Origin: Chitinophagales bacterium
Lineage (GTDB): Bacteria; Bacteroidota; Bacteroidia; Chitinophagales; Chitinophagaceae
Assembly (NCBI GenBank): GCA_015654695.1
Contig: JAATGJ010000110.1
Span: 62,001-126,000 of the forward strand
Length of the DNA stretch: 64,000 nt
Reading direction: 5' to 3'
The notes beneath the pieces are model-generated. The model did no database searches. It was not told where the DNA came from and saw only the letters and a list, made by a program, of their open reading frames with translations. The position numbers and the translations under genes were made by a program. Within the stretch, counting starts at the first letter, position 1. The number at the start of each line of letters is the position of its first letter. This document shows positions 9,588 to 18,189 of the stretch, piece by piece.

Positions 9588-12500
9588 ATGCGGCTTAATT
9601 TTTTTCTCCCTCTTTTAATTATTGTTTTTTTTTCTTTTTATTCGTGCGGGAAAAGAAAAGACACAACGTTATTTGAATTAAAGGAATCTACAGGTATTGA
9701 TTTTTTCAACCGGGTGAAATACACCAAAGATTTCAATATTTTTACTTACCGTAATTTTTATAATGGAGGTGGCGTAGCCATCGGCGATATTAATAATGAC
9801 GGTCTTGCTGATGTTTTTTTTACGGCCAACATGGGCAGTAACAAATTATACCTGAATAAAGGAAGCTGGCGGTTTGATGACATTTCAGAGAATGCAGGGT
9901 TTTCAACTAAAGATGACTGGAGTACCGGCGTAGCCATGGTTGATATTAATGCAGATGGCTGGCTGGATATATATGTTTGTAATGCCGGGTATATAAATGG
10001 TAAAAAACCGGTTTGCCAGCTATTTATCAATAACCATGATCTCACTTTTAAAGAGTCGGCAAAAGAATACGGTCTTACCAACGAAGGCGGCTATACTACT
10101 CATGCCGCTTTCTTTGACTATGATTTGGATGGTGATCTTGACTGTTATATTCTGAATAACAGTTTTATTCCTGTTAATACCTTAAACTATTCCAATAAAA
10201 GAGAACTGAGGGCAAAAGATTGGCCCGTCGCAGATTTTCTTAAAGGAGGAGGTTCTTATCTTTTGCGGAATGATAATGGCAAATTTGTGGACGTCAGCGA
10301 ACAGGCAGGTATTTATGGAAGCCTCGTGAGTTTTGGATTAGGGGTAACAGTAGGCGACGTTAACGGAGATCACTATCCTGATATTTATGTTTCCAATGAT
10401 TTTTTTGAAAGAGATTATCTGTACCTCAACCAGAAAAACGGCACTTTTAAAGAAGAACTTGAACAATGGATGGGACATATCAGTCATTCGTCAATGGGCG
10501 CTGATATGTGTGACATTAATAACGATGGCCACCCTGATATTTTTGTGACAGAAATGCTGCCTGATGACGATTACCGTTTAAAAACAACTACTTTATTTGA
10601 AAACATAGACGTGCAGCGGTTAAAAGTAAATTCCGGTTTTTATCACCAGTACATGCAGAATACGCTGCAGGTACACAACGGCAACGGAAAATTCATGGAA
10701 ACAGGGTTTTACAGCGGTGTCGCTGCTTCCGACTGGAGCTGGGGAGCCCTGATGTTTGATATGGATAATGATAGTAAAACCGATATTTATGTATGCAATG
10801 GAATTTATAATGATGTAACAGACCAGGACTTCATTGACTTTTTTGCCAACGATGTAATACAAAAAATGGCGCTTACCGGGAAAAAAGAAGATGTTGATAA
10901 TATCATAAGCAAAATGCCTTCACACCCGATTGTAAACAAAACATTTCAAAACCTGGGTGATCTGAAATTTGCAGATGCGGGCACTTCATGGGGAATGACA
11001 AAACCTTCCTTTTCAAATGGAGCAGCGTATGGCGACCTGGATAATGACGGCGACCTGGATCTTGTAATAAATAATGTAAACCAGGAAGCATTTGTTTACA
11101 AAAACAACAGCCGGGAATTAAATAAGAATAACTATATCGGTGTTTCATTAAAAGGTGAAGGGAAAAATACATTCGCGGCGGGAAGCGATATTAAAATATA
11201 CACAGGCAGTGAAATAATTACCCGGGAGGTAATTCCAACAAGAGGATTTCAGTCTTCCGTGGATTATAAAGTAATTGTTGGCCTCGGCGACAAGCAGGCA
11301 GACTCAATGATAATTACCTGGCCCGATCGTACAGTGAGTAAATATGAAAAACCTGAAGTCAATAAAGTCCACATAATTCAGCAGCAGGCTGCAAAGAAAA
11401 ATTTACCTGCGGATAAGGATTCATCTGTCAATACATTACTGGCACCGGTTCATCAAAATTTTGAAAAGCATACAGAAAATGATTTTGTTGATTTTTATGA
11501 CGAACGCAATATACCCCTGTTGATTTCACGGGAAGGGCCAAAGGTCGCCAATGGCGATGTAAACGGAGATGGATTAACCGATGTTTATATTGGAGGCACG
11601 TCAGAAAAAAAGGGACAGTTATATCTGCAGACAAATACTGGGTTTACACAAAAATCAATTCCCTCATCCGGGCAATTTTCAGATTTTGAAGATGTAGCGG
11701 TTTTATTTTTTGATTGTGATAAAGATGGCGACCTTGATTTGTTTATTGGCGCTGGCGGAAACAATCATCCTCCAAGAAGCAGGCAAATGCAACACCGCTT
11801 ATTTATTAATGATGGTAAAGGAAATTTTGAAATAGCTGCCGGAGCTTTTCCGCAAAATGATATGAATATTGCTGTTGCAATAGCAAACGATTTTGACAGT
11901 GACGGGGATTTGGATCTTTTTGTAGGGGGAAGAAGTATTCCTTATAATTACGGTATTAGCCCTGCAAGCTATTTATTTGTAAATGACGGAAAAGGAAAAT
12001 TTACAGATATAGCCAAAGAGAAAAATCCTGGTATAGCTAACATCGGTCTTGTCACCGGAGCGGTGTGGGCAGATGTTACGGGTGATAAGCAAAAAGATCT
12101 GGTGATAGTGGGCGAATGGATGACGCCGCGTATTTTTTCATTTAAAGGAGGTAGGTTTGAAGAAGTAAAGACCGGTCTTGACAGTTTGTTTGGCTGGTGG
12201 CAATCTGTTGCAGCCAATGATATTGACGGCGATGGAGACGAGGATTTGGTATTGGGAAACATTGGTGAAAATTTTTACCTGCAGCCAGATGAGCAACACC
12301 CTGTTAAATTATGGATGAACGATTTTGATCAAAACGGAACAGTAGAAAAAATTTTGACCCGCACCGTCAATAAAAAAGACGTGTCGGTTTTTTTAAAAAA
12401 AGATATCACAGACCAGGTAGCATCGTTAAAAAAGCAAAACCTTCATTATGTTGATTTTGCAAAAAAATCCATCCAGGATTTATTTCCCGCGCCATCAATA

Positions 12501-12914
12501 AAGAATAGCATAGTGAAACAGTTTACTTATAGCAGTTCCTGCTTCGCTATTAATGATGGCCATGGAAAATTTACTATTCGTAAAATGCCTGTAATGACGC
12601 AGCTTTCATCCATTAATGCAATTTACTTTACGGATGTTAACGGCGATGGTAAAAAAGATTTGGTCTTAGGGGGGAATAAGTTTGGATTTTTGCCGCAATT
12701 CTGCAGGTTGGACGCAAGCCTCGGTCATATTCTTATAAACAAGGGGGAAGGAAAATATGAATGGATGGGTTCAGGCCAATCGGGACTGGAATTGCGGGGT
12801 GAAATAAAAGATATTGCTGAGATAAAATCAAAGAATAAAAATCTCATTTTGTTTTTGCAGAATAATGACTACCCTGCTTTATATGAAATAAAAAAGACTG
12901 CAAACAAAAAATAA
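9588..12914 (+). CDS. FG-GAP/VCBS-repeat lipoprotein with ASPIC/UnbV domain (CRTAC1-like), 1108 aa
   Basis: A large surface or periplasmic lipoprotein; function not established for the family. The signal peptide ends in SFYSC. Many calcium-binding-type FG-GAP blades follow, each with a DxNxDGxxD core (GDINNDGLADVFF, MVDINADGWLDIYV, GDVNGDHYPDIYV, DLDNDGDLDLVI). An ASPIC/UnbV module lies near 510-600 (TRGFQSSVDYKVIVGLG, ITWPDRT), then a second propeller half. The start is set at ATG 9588 because the earlier ATG lies in the terminator hairpin. It lies downstream of SusC/SusD and upstream of a paralog with only a short gap, so it probably belongs to the same functional unit, either by terminator read-through or by its own promoter. 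Confidence 0.87.
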   Translation: MRLNFFLPLLIIVFFSFYSCGKRKDTTLFELKESTGIDFFNRVKYTKDFNIFTYRNFYNGGGVAIGDINNDGLADVFFTANMGSNKLYLNKGSWRFDDISENAGFSTKDDWSTGVAMVDINADGWLDIYVCNAGYINGKKPVCQLFINNHDLTFKESAKEYGLTNEGGYTTHAAFFDYDLDGDLDCYILNNSFIPVNTLNYSNKRELRAKDWPVADFLKGGGSYLLRNDNGKFVDVSEQAGIYGSLVSFGLGVTVGDVNGDHYPDIYVSNDFFERDYLYLNQKNGTFKEELEQWMGHISHSSMGADMCDINNDGHPDIFVTEMLPDDDYRLKTTTLFENIDVQRLKVNSGFYHQYMQNTLQVHNGNGKFMETGFYSGVAASDWSWGALMFDMDNDSKTDIYVCNGIYNDVTDQDFIDFFANDVIQKMALTGKKEDVDNIISKMPSHPIVNKTFQNLGDLKFADAGTSWGMTKPSFSNGAAYGDLDNDGDLDLVINNVNQEAFVYKNNSRELNKNNYIGVSLKGEGKNTFAAGSDIKIYTGSEIITREVIPTRGFQSSVDYKVIVGLGDKQADSMIITWPDRTVSKYEKPEVNKVHIIQQQAAKKNLPADKDSSVNTLLAPVHQNFEKHTENDFVDFYDERNIPLLISREGPKVANGDVNGDGLTDVYIGGTSEKKGQLYLQTNTGFTQKSIPSSGQFSDFEDVAVLFFDCDKDGDLDLFIGAGGNNHPPRSRQMQHRLFINDGKGNFEIAAGAFPQNDMNIAVAIANDFDSDGDLDLFVGGRSIPYNYGISPASYLFVNDGKGKFTDIAKEKNPGIANIGLVTGAVWADVTGDKQKDLVIVGEWMTPRIFSFKGGRFEEVKTGLDSLFGWWQSVAANDIDGDGDEDLVLGNIGENFYLQPDEQHPVKLWMNDFDQNGTVEKILTRTVNKKDVSVFLKKDITDQVASLKKQNLHYVDFAKKSIQDLFPAPSIKNSIVKQFTYSSSCFAINDGHGKFTIRKMPVMTQLSSINAIYFTDVNGDGKKDLVLGGNKFGFLPQFCRLDASLGHILINKGEGKYEWMGSGQSGLELRGEIKDIAEIKSKNKNLILFLQNNDYPALYEIKKTANKK

Positions 12915-12945
12915 TTTGCTTTCAGTTTTACAGAAACACATTCCG

Positions 12946-15900
12946 ATGTTACGAAAGATGCTGCATAAAATTATACAGTACAAGTGTGAGACCCGGCCTT
13001 GCCTGTACAATAAGGATAGGGGAGAGGCCGGGCAGGTGCGCCAACAATTACATTGCAGTATAATTGCCCGGCATACAATTTTCATATCGCTGTTAATTAC
13101 AGCAATTATTGGATGTAATAATAGTAAACCCAAAGAGATTCCATTATTCAAATTGCTGGAAAGCCGGAAAACCGGGCTTGATTTTAATAATAAACTTACG
13201 TCCACAACGCAATTCAACATGTTTAAGTACATGTATTTTTATAATGGCGCCGGGGTGGGTGCCGGCGATTTTAATAATGATGGTTTGATTGATTTGTTTT
13301 TTTCCGCCAACCAGGTTTCAAATAAAATATATCTCAACAAAGGAAATTTACAGTTCAGCGATGTTACAGTGGAAGCCGGAATTCCGCAGGATGGCGGTTG
13401 GTCAACCGGCGTTTCAGTTGTGGATATTAATAACGACGGATTGCTTGATATTTATATATGTCGTGTAGATAATCATGAATCCTTGGAAAAAAGCCGTAAC
13501 CAGTTTTTAATTTGCCAGGGGATTAATAAAAACGGCATTCCCACTTATATAGATAAGGCGCATGAATACGGGTTGGATTTTTCAGGTTTTAGTACACAAG
13601 CTGCATTTTTGGACTATGATAAGGATGGAGACCTGGATATGTTTTTATTAAATCATTCCGTGCATGAAAATGGGACATACAGGCCACGCAATGAGTTTAC
13701 CGGCACTTATCATGCTCTGTCAGGTGATCGTTTCTACCGGAATGATACTGATTCATCTTCTGCCGGGCAGGCATCGCAGCAAACTATTTTTAGCGATGTA
13801 ACTAAAGAAACAGGCATCAATAGCACTGCAATTGGTTACGGATTGGGAATTGCTATTGCCGATATTAACCTTGATGGCTATCCTGATATTTATATCGGCA
13901 ACGATTTCCACGAAAATGATTATTTATATATCAATCAGAAGAATGGAACATTTAAAGAAGATGGAGTGCAGCAACTCATGCATACCAGCCAATTTTCCAT
14001 GGGTGTGGATGTGGCCGATGTAAATAATGACGCATACCCGGAGATCATTTCAATGGATATGCTGTCAGCCGATCCTTACATTCTGAGAAGATCGCTGGGG
14101 GAAGATACCTATGATGTTTTTAAATACAAGGTCAGTATTGGCTATTCTCATCAGTACAGCAGGAATAATTTTCAATATAACCGGAGAAACGGCCTGTTCA
14201 GTGAAATCGGCCTCTATAGCGGGATTGCAGCCACAGACTGGTCCTGGGCTGCCCTGTGGATGGATTTTGACAACGACGGGTTAAAAGACCTGTTTATATC
14301 CAACGGTATTCCAAAACGGCTGAATGATATTGACTATATCAACTTTGTATCCAGTTCTGAAGTGCAGCGAAGGATCACTTCCAATAGTACGGAGCAAAAG
14401 GATCTTGGCCTGATTAATAAATTTCCGGAAATAAAACTGCCCGATAAATTTTACAGGAATAACGGCGATCTTTCTTTTACTGATGAAGAGAACAGGATCG
14501 CCGGAAGCAAACCTACATTCTCCAACGGCGCTGTGTATGCCGATCTTGATAATGACGGAGACCTGGATATTGTAGTAAACAATATTGATGCACCGGCATT
14601 GTTATATGAAAACAAAAATGACCTGTCGGGTAAAAATTCTTCATTGCAGATCAAACTAAAAGGCCCGGCACAAAATATCAATGCAATAGGCGCAAGGGTT
14701 ATTGTATATGCCGGTAAAGAGATCAGGACGTATGAAAAATTTCCAGTGAGAGGTTTTTTATCTGCCATGGAAGTTCCCTTGTTAATTGGACTAAAGAATA
14801 CAAAGGTTGATTCCATACTCCTTGTCTGGCCGGATAACACATACCAGCCTCTTTCATTTCCCCCCGGCACTTCATCAATAACCATTGCTTATCAAAACAA
14901 TCTTCCCTTATTTAATTACAGCAGCATTCCTGAGCATTATAAAAGTACATTAACGCCCGTTTTTGATATTACAAAAAATGCCGGCTTTAATTATTTGCAT
15001 GAGGAAAATCATTTTGCAGAGTTTGACAGGGAACCTTTAATTCCGCACATGCTTTCAACGGAAGGACCTGCGCTGGCAGTGGCGGATATTAACCATGATG
15101 GTTTAGAGGATGCCTTTATCGGTTCGGCAAAGAATAAAAAAAGCGCTGTTTTCATCCAACATCCCGCAGGCAGGTTTATAAAAACTATTCAACCTGTCCT
15201 GGATACTGATAGCAGTTATGAAGATGTTGACGCCTGCTGGGCGGATGTAAACAATGATGGAAATACTGACCTTATAGTAGCGAGTGGAGGAAATGAATTT
15301 TACGGCAAAGATTCTCACAATACACCAAGAATCTATTTGAATGATGGCAAAGCCGGGTTTACAAAACTGGAGAGTGCATTTGATGATCTTTATCTTACCG
15401 CCTCCTGTATTGTGCCTTATGATTTCAATGGTGACGGATATACAGATCTTTTTATTGGCGCAAGAACCGTTCCGTGGGAATATGGCCAGGTACCGCAATC
15501 TTATCTTTTACAAAATGATAAAGCGGGAAAATTCATTGATGTGACTTCATCTTATGCAAAGGAGCTGGTAAATGTTGGATTTGTTACACAGGCCTTATGG
15601 TTTGATCTGGATAAGGATGGCGATAAGGATCTCCTGCTTTCGCTGGAATGGGGAAGTATTTGCGCATTTATAAATAACAAAGGGACATTTACGAAAAAAG
15701 AATTGACTGATAAAAAGGGCTGGTGGAATTCTATATTTCCTTATGATATAGATAATGATGGTGATATTGACCTGATCGCAGGTAATCTTGGATTGAATAG
15801 CCGTCTCAAAGCATCAGAAAAAGAGCCTGTAAGACTTTATTACAATGATTTTGATGATAATGGGAAAAAGGAACAAATACTTACCTATTATTTACAGGGA

Positions 15901-16431
15901 AAAGAAATTGTCTTTGCCACAAAGGCAGGATTGGAGAAGCAATTGCCGGTTTTAAAAAAGAAATTTTTATATGCTGAAGATTTTGCGAAGGCAACACTGC
16001 CGGAGTTGTTTACTGCAGAAAAAATGCATAGCGCTGAGATCTTAACAGCCAATTATTTCTCCAATGCCATACTTATCAATAATGGTAATCTGCAGTTTGA
16101 AACAAAAGCTCTTCCTGGGGAAGCGCAGTTTACTTCTTTTAAAGATGCAGTGGCAGTAGATGCCAACGGCGATAGTTTGCCGGATATTTTATTAGCCGGG
16201 AATTATTATGATAACACTATTCAAATGGGCCGGTATGATGCTGACTTTGGAACTGTTCTAATCAATAGGGGCAGGGGTATGTTTTCCTGTCAAATAGTAA
16301 ATGGCTTTTCAATTAAAAGCCAGGTAAGACATATCCGGCAAATAAACCTAAAAGGTAAGCCTGCTTATATTCTTGCCTGTAATAATGATAGTGCGAGAAT
16401 TATACAATTTTTGGGAGCGGATAAAAAATAG
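12946..16431 (+). CDS. FG-GAP/VCBS-repeat lipoprotein with ASPIC/UnbV domain (CRTAC1-like), start uncertain
   Basis: A paralog of the preceding gene with the same order: FG-GAP blades (GDFNNDGLIDLFFSANQVSN), ASPIC/UnbV module (FPVRGFLSAMEVPLLIGLK), second propeller half. The lipoprotein signal IFISLLITAIIGC lies unusually far from the upstream ATGs at 12946 and 12958, after a stretch encoded by a GC-rich inverted repeat (12992-13032). A GTG at 13036 would give a normal signal peptide of about 26 residues and a 1131-residue protein, and may be the real start. The frame is also open back to a TTG at 12916. The gene stops 12 bp before the convergent gene on the minus strand. Function unknown. 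Confidence 0.85.
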   Translation: MLRKMLHKIIQYKCETRPCLYNKDRGEAGQVRQQLHCSIIARHTIFISLLITAIIGCNNSKPKEIPLFKLLESRKTGLDFNNKLTSTTQFNMFKYMYFYNGAGVGAGDFNNDGLIDLFFSANQVSNKIYLNKGNLQFSDVTVEAGIPQDGGWSTGVSVVDINNDGLLDIYICRVDNHESLEKSRNQFLICQGINKNGIPTYIDKAHEYGLDFSGFSTQAAFLDYDKDGDLDMFLLNHSVHENGTYRPRNEFTGTYHALSGDRFYRNDTDSSSAGQASQQTIFSDVTKETGINSTAIGYGLGIAIADINLDGYPDIYIGNDFHENDYLYINQKNGTFKEDGVQQLMHTSQFSMGVDVADVNNDAYPEIISMDMLSADPYILRRSLGEDTYDVFKYKVSIGYSHQYSRNNFQYNRRNGLFSEIGLYSGIAATDWSWAALWMDFDNDGLKDLFISNGIPKRLNDIDYINFVSSSEVQRRITSNSTEQKDLGLINKFPEIKLPDKFYRNNGDLSFTDEENRIAGSKPTFSNGAVYADLDNDGDLDIVVNNIDAPALLYENKNDLSGKNSSLQIKLKGPAQNINAIGARVIVYAGKEIRTYEKFPVRGFLSAMEVPLLIGLKNTKVDSILLVWPDNTYQPLSFPPGTSSITIAYQNNLPLFNYSSIPEHYKSTLTPVFDITKNAGFNYLHEENHFAEFDREPLIPHMLSTEGPALAVADINHDGLEDAFIGSAKNKKSAVFIQHPAGRFIKTIQPVLDTDSSYEDVDACWADVNNDGNTDLIVASGGNEFYGKDSHNTPRIYLNDGKAGFTKLESAFDDLYLTASCIVPYDFNGDGYTDLFIGARTVPWEYGQVPQSYLLQNDKAGKFIDVTSSYAKELVNVGFVTQALWFDLDKDGDKDLLLSLEWGSICAFINNKGTFTKKELTDKKGWWNSIFPYDIDNDGDIDLIAGNLGLNSRLKASEKEPVRLYYNDFDDNGKKEQILTYYLQGKEIVFATKAGLEKQLPVLKKKFLYAEDFAKATLPELFTAEKMHSAEILTANYFSNAILINNGNLQFETKALPGEAQFTSFKDAVAVDANGDSLPDILLAGNYYDNTIQMGRYDADFGTVLINRGRGMFSCQIVNGFSIKSQVRHIRQINLKGKPAYILACNNDSARIIQFLGADKK
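12992..13032 (+). repeat. GC-rich inverted repeat at the 5' end of the CRTAC1-like gene
   Basis: CCCGGCCT (12992-12999) and AGGCCGGG (13025-13032) form a perfect 8 bp stem around a 25 base loop. Its composition differs from the AT-rich surroundings, and the peptide it would encode is rich in Arg, Cys and Gly, unlike a signal peptide. It resembles a REP-like intergenic element; no second copy was noticed in the window. Confidence 0.5.
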
Positions 16432-16443
16432 TTTTCCCATCCA

Positions 16444-17391
16444 TCAATTAAATGGAAAGCAAAGCCGGGTAATCCAGTTACTGCTGTCCGGTTGCCGGCT
16501 GCGATCTGTTACCAGCACAAAGAATGGTGTTGTAGCAATCATGGTCTGATGGTCATTCATATAATTTGTAATTTCCCGGAAAGCTTTATTGATTGCAGAA
16601 GGTCCGCCTTTTACTTCTGTAGTAAAAAAAGTAACGCCGGGTGGCATTGATTTGTATGCAATATTCCCATATGAGGGAAGTCGTTTATCTACAGGTATAG
16701 CCACCCTGTTGAAAAAATTTATACTATCAGTTGTAGTAATCTCCGTTATAGCAAACCCCGTTTCTTTTGCTGACTGCGAAGCAATGTGTTTTTTTAGTTG
16801 ATCAAGCAGGCCGTAAATAAACTCAGTACCGGGATAGCCTTTCGAGATGCTGAACGTTGATACAAGGATAGAGTCAACTATTGCGCCTTTCCCGATTTTG
16901 TAGCCATATACATTTTCTGACCTAGAATAAAAAGATCGTATTTTTTCCAGAATGGTCACCATGTTATGGGTGATCCGTTTAGCTTTGAAATAGATCTGTA
17001 AGCGTTTCAGCGGATTATAAGAAGTTGGGATCGCTGCTTCCCAATATAATTTTGTGGAATCTGATCTTGTCGAAACGAAAGTAAGAGACGTAATGGCTAA
17101 AGTATCTTTTTGGGTTATCGAAACGGGCAATGAAAAAACATTTTTGCCCGTGATAGTATAGGTATAATCATTATACATAAAACGACTTAAACTGTCGTTA
17201 CCCGGTGTTCCACTGCTTTCCGGCCACCATTTTATCCAGTTTTTTTCATCAAATAAGTTTCTCTGCAATCCTTGTGGGGTTACATGGATGGACACGCTTT
17301 GGTTAACAGAAATTACATTTGGAATAAAGATATAAGTAAAAACCACCAGGAGTAAGAATAAGACCAGGATTGCTATCAGCCATTTTTTCAT
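16444..17391 (-). CDS. Membrane-anchored SRPBCC/GyrI-like protein
   Basis: A 315-residue protein with one N-terminal transmembrane helix (MKKWLIAILVLFLLLVVFTY). The next part (about 30-150) looks like an SRPBCC/polyketide-cyclase fold with the WIKWWP pattern. The C-terminal half (about 160-310) resembles a GyrI-like or AraC-type effector-binding domain (ITTTDSINFFNRVAIPV...MPPGVTFFTTEVKGG). The two-domain assignment is by eye and tentative. It converges with the CRTAC1-like gene and is divergent from the small anchored protein at 17524, with 132 bp of shared upstream region. Confidence 0.7.
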   Translation of the reverse strand: MKKWLIAILVLFLLLVVFTYIFIPNVISVNQSVSIHVTPQGLQRNLFDEKNWIKWWPESSGTPGNDSLSRFMYNDYTYTITGKNVFSLPVSITQKDTLAITSLTFVSTRSDSTKLYWEAAIPTSYNPLKRLQIYFKAKRITHNMVTILEKIRSFYSRSENVYGYKIGKGAIVDSILVSTFSISKGYPGTEFIYGLLDQLKKHIASQSAKETGFAITEITTTDSINFFNRVAIPVDKRLPSYGNIAYKSMPPGVTFFTTEVKGGPSAINKAFREITNYMNDHQTMIATTPFFVLVTDRSRQPDSSNWITRLCFPFN

Positions 17392-17523
17392 ATAGGTTCA
17401 AAATTTGGTTGGGTGACCAGATTCTGCGAAAATAAAGGTAAATTCAACCAATTATTCGCTGATTTTGACTAAGCAACTATTTTGTTACAAAATTTGCCTT
17501 ATTTTGTTCTATCCTTCACAACC

Positions 17524-18072
17524 TTGAAAAAAATTGCAGCCATATTACTTATCTCTGCGTTACTATTCAACATGGCAGGTTACAAATTGTTTTTTGCTTA
17601 CCTGGAAGAAAAGGCTACCATCCGCCTGGAAAGGAAGATTGATGCAGGGCAGTATGACGATAGCCAATTAGTAGAAATAAAAATTCCATTAAACCTTCCA
17701 TATTATAGCGATTCAAAATATGAAGCCTGTTATGGTGAAACGGAATTCAATGGAGAGTACTACCGTTACGTAAAAAGAAAGGTGAGCGGAAATACATTGT
17801 ATCTTTTATGTTTGCCCCATACGGAGAAAGATAATATTGTGGCAACAAAAGCAGGTTTTGTAAAAGCGGTAAGCGAAATTCCCCAAAAGGATGCTGCGGC
17901 AAAAAACAAGGCTTCTTTTATAAAGCTGATGTTAACCGGTTTTTTACAGGAAGAAAAGATAAGCGATTTTACTTTGCAAATTATCGCATACAAGAATTTA
18001 CACTCTCCCGATTCTCATCTTCTTTCTCAATTTGAACCAAAGGCCGCTGCACAACCTCCTGACATTTTATAA
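17524..18072 (+). CDS. Small membrane-anchored protein, three-member family (copy 1)
   Basis: A 182-residue protein of unknown function. It has an N-terminal hydrophobic helix (KKIAAILLISALLFNMAGYK), then a conserved core: YDDSQLVEIKIPLNLPYY, a Y/G-E/I-N-G segment, and YVKRKVSGNTLYLLCLP, and ends QPPDIL. Paralogs lie at 37639-38199 and 53143-53697 (186 and 184 residues). Aligning them places the start at TTG 17524, because the helix begins at the same residue in all three; the earlier TTG at 17482 would add 14 unmatched residues. All three members lack an ATG at this position. The mature part probably faces the periplasm (inference). A CRTAC1-like gene follows, as it does for copy 2. Confidence 0.78.
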   Translation: MKKIAAILLISALLFNMAGYKLFFAYLEEKATIRLERKIDAGQYDDSQLVEIKIPLNLPYYSDSKYEACYGETEFNGEYYRYVKRKVSGNTLYLLCLPHTEKDNIVATKAGFVKAVSEIPQKDAAAKNKASFIKLMLTGFLQEEKISDFTLQIIAYKNLHSPDSHLLSQFEPKAAAQPPDIL

Positions 18073-18082
18073 TGCTATATCA

Positions 18083-18175
18083 GGAAGGCAGTCTTCTTTT
18101 ATAAAAAAAGCACCATTGAAAAAAGTTGATTTTACTATTCAACAATCAGGGATCAGTAGTTGTTCACCTAAATAA
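18083..18175 (+). pseudogene. Remnant 3' end of a lost CRTAC1-like gene
   Basis: This stretch matches the last 90 or so bases of the gene at 18190-20421. The clearest part would encode KKAPLKKVDFTIQQSGISSC followed by SPK and a stop, compared with KVAPLRKVDFAIQNSGIISC then SPK and stop in the intact gene. A one-base gap near 18090 breaks the frame further upstream. It lies between the small anchored protein and the intact CRTAC1-like gene, as expected if a tandem gene copy was deleted. Confidence 0.8.
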
Positions 18176-18189
18176 CAATATATATAAAT

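Noticed and set aside
12992-13032. Transcription terminator between the two CRTAC1 genes
   Set aside because: The stem is GC-rich but has a 25 base loop and no T-run; more consistent with a REP-like element.
14451-14885. 144-codon antisense open frame in the second CRTAC1 gene
   Set aside because: It lies entirely within a well-supported gene with strong FG-GAP repeats; the translation has no recognisable features.
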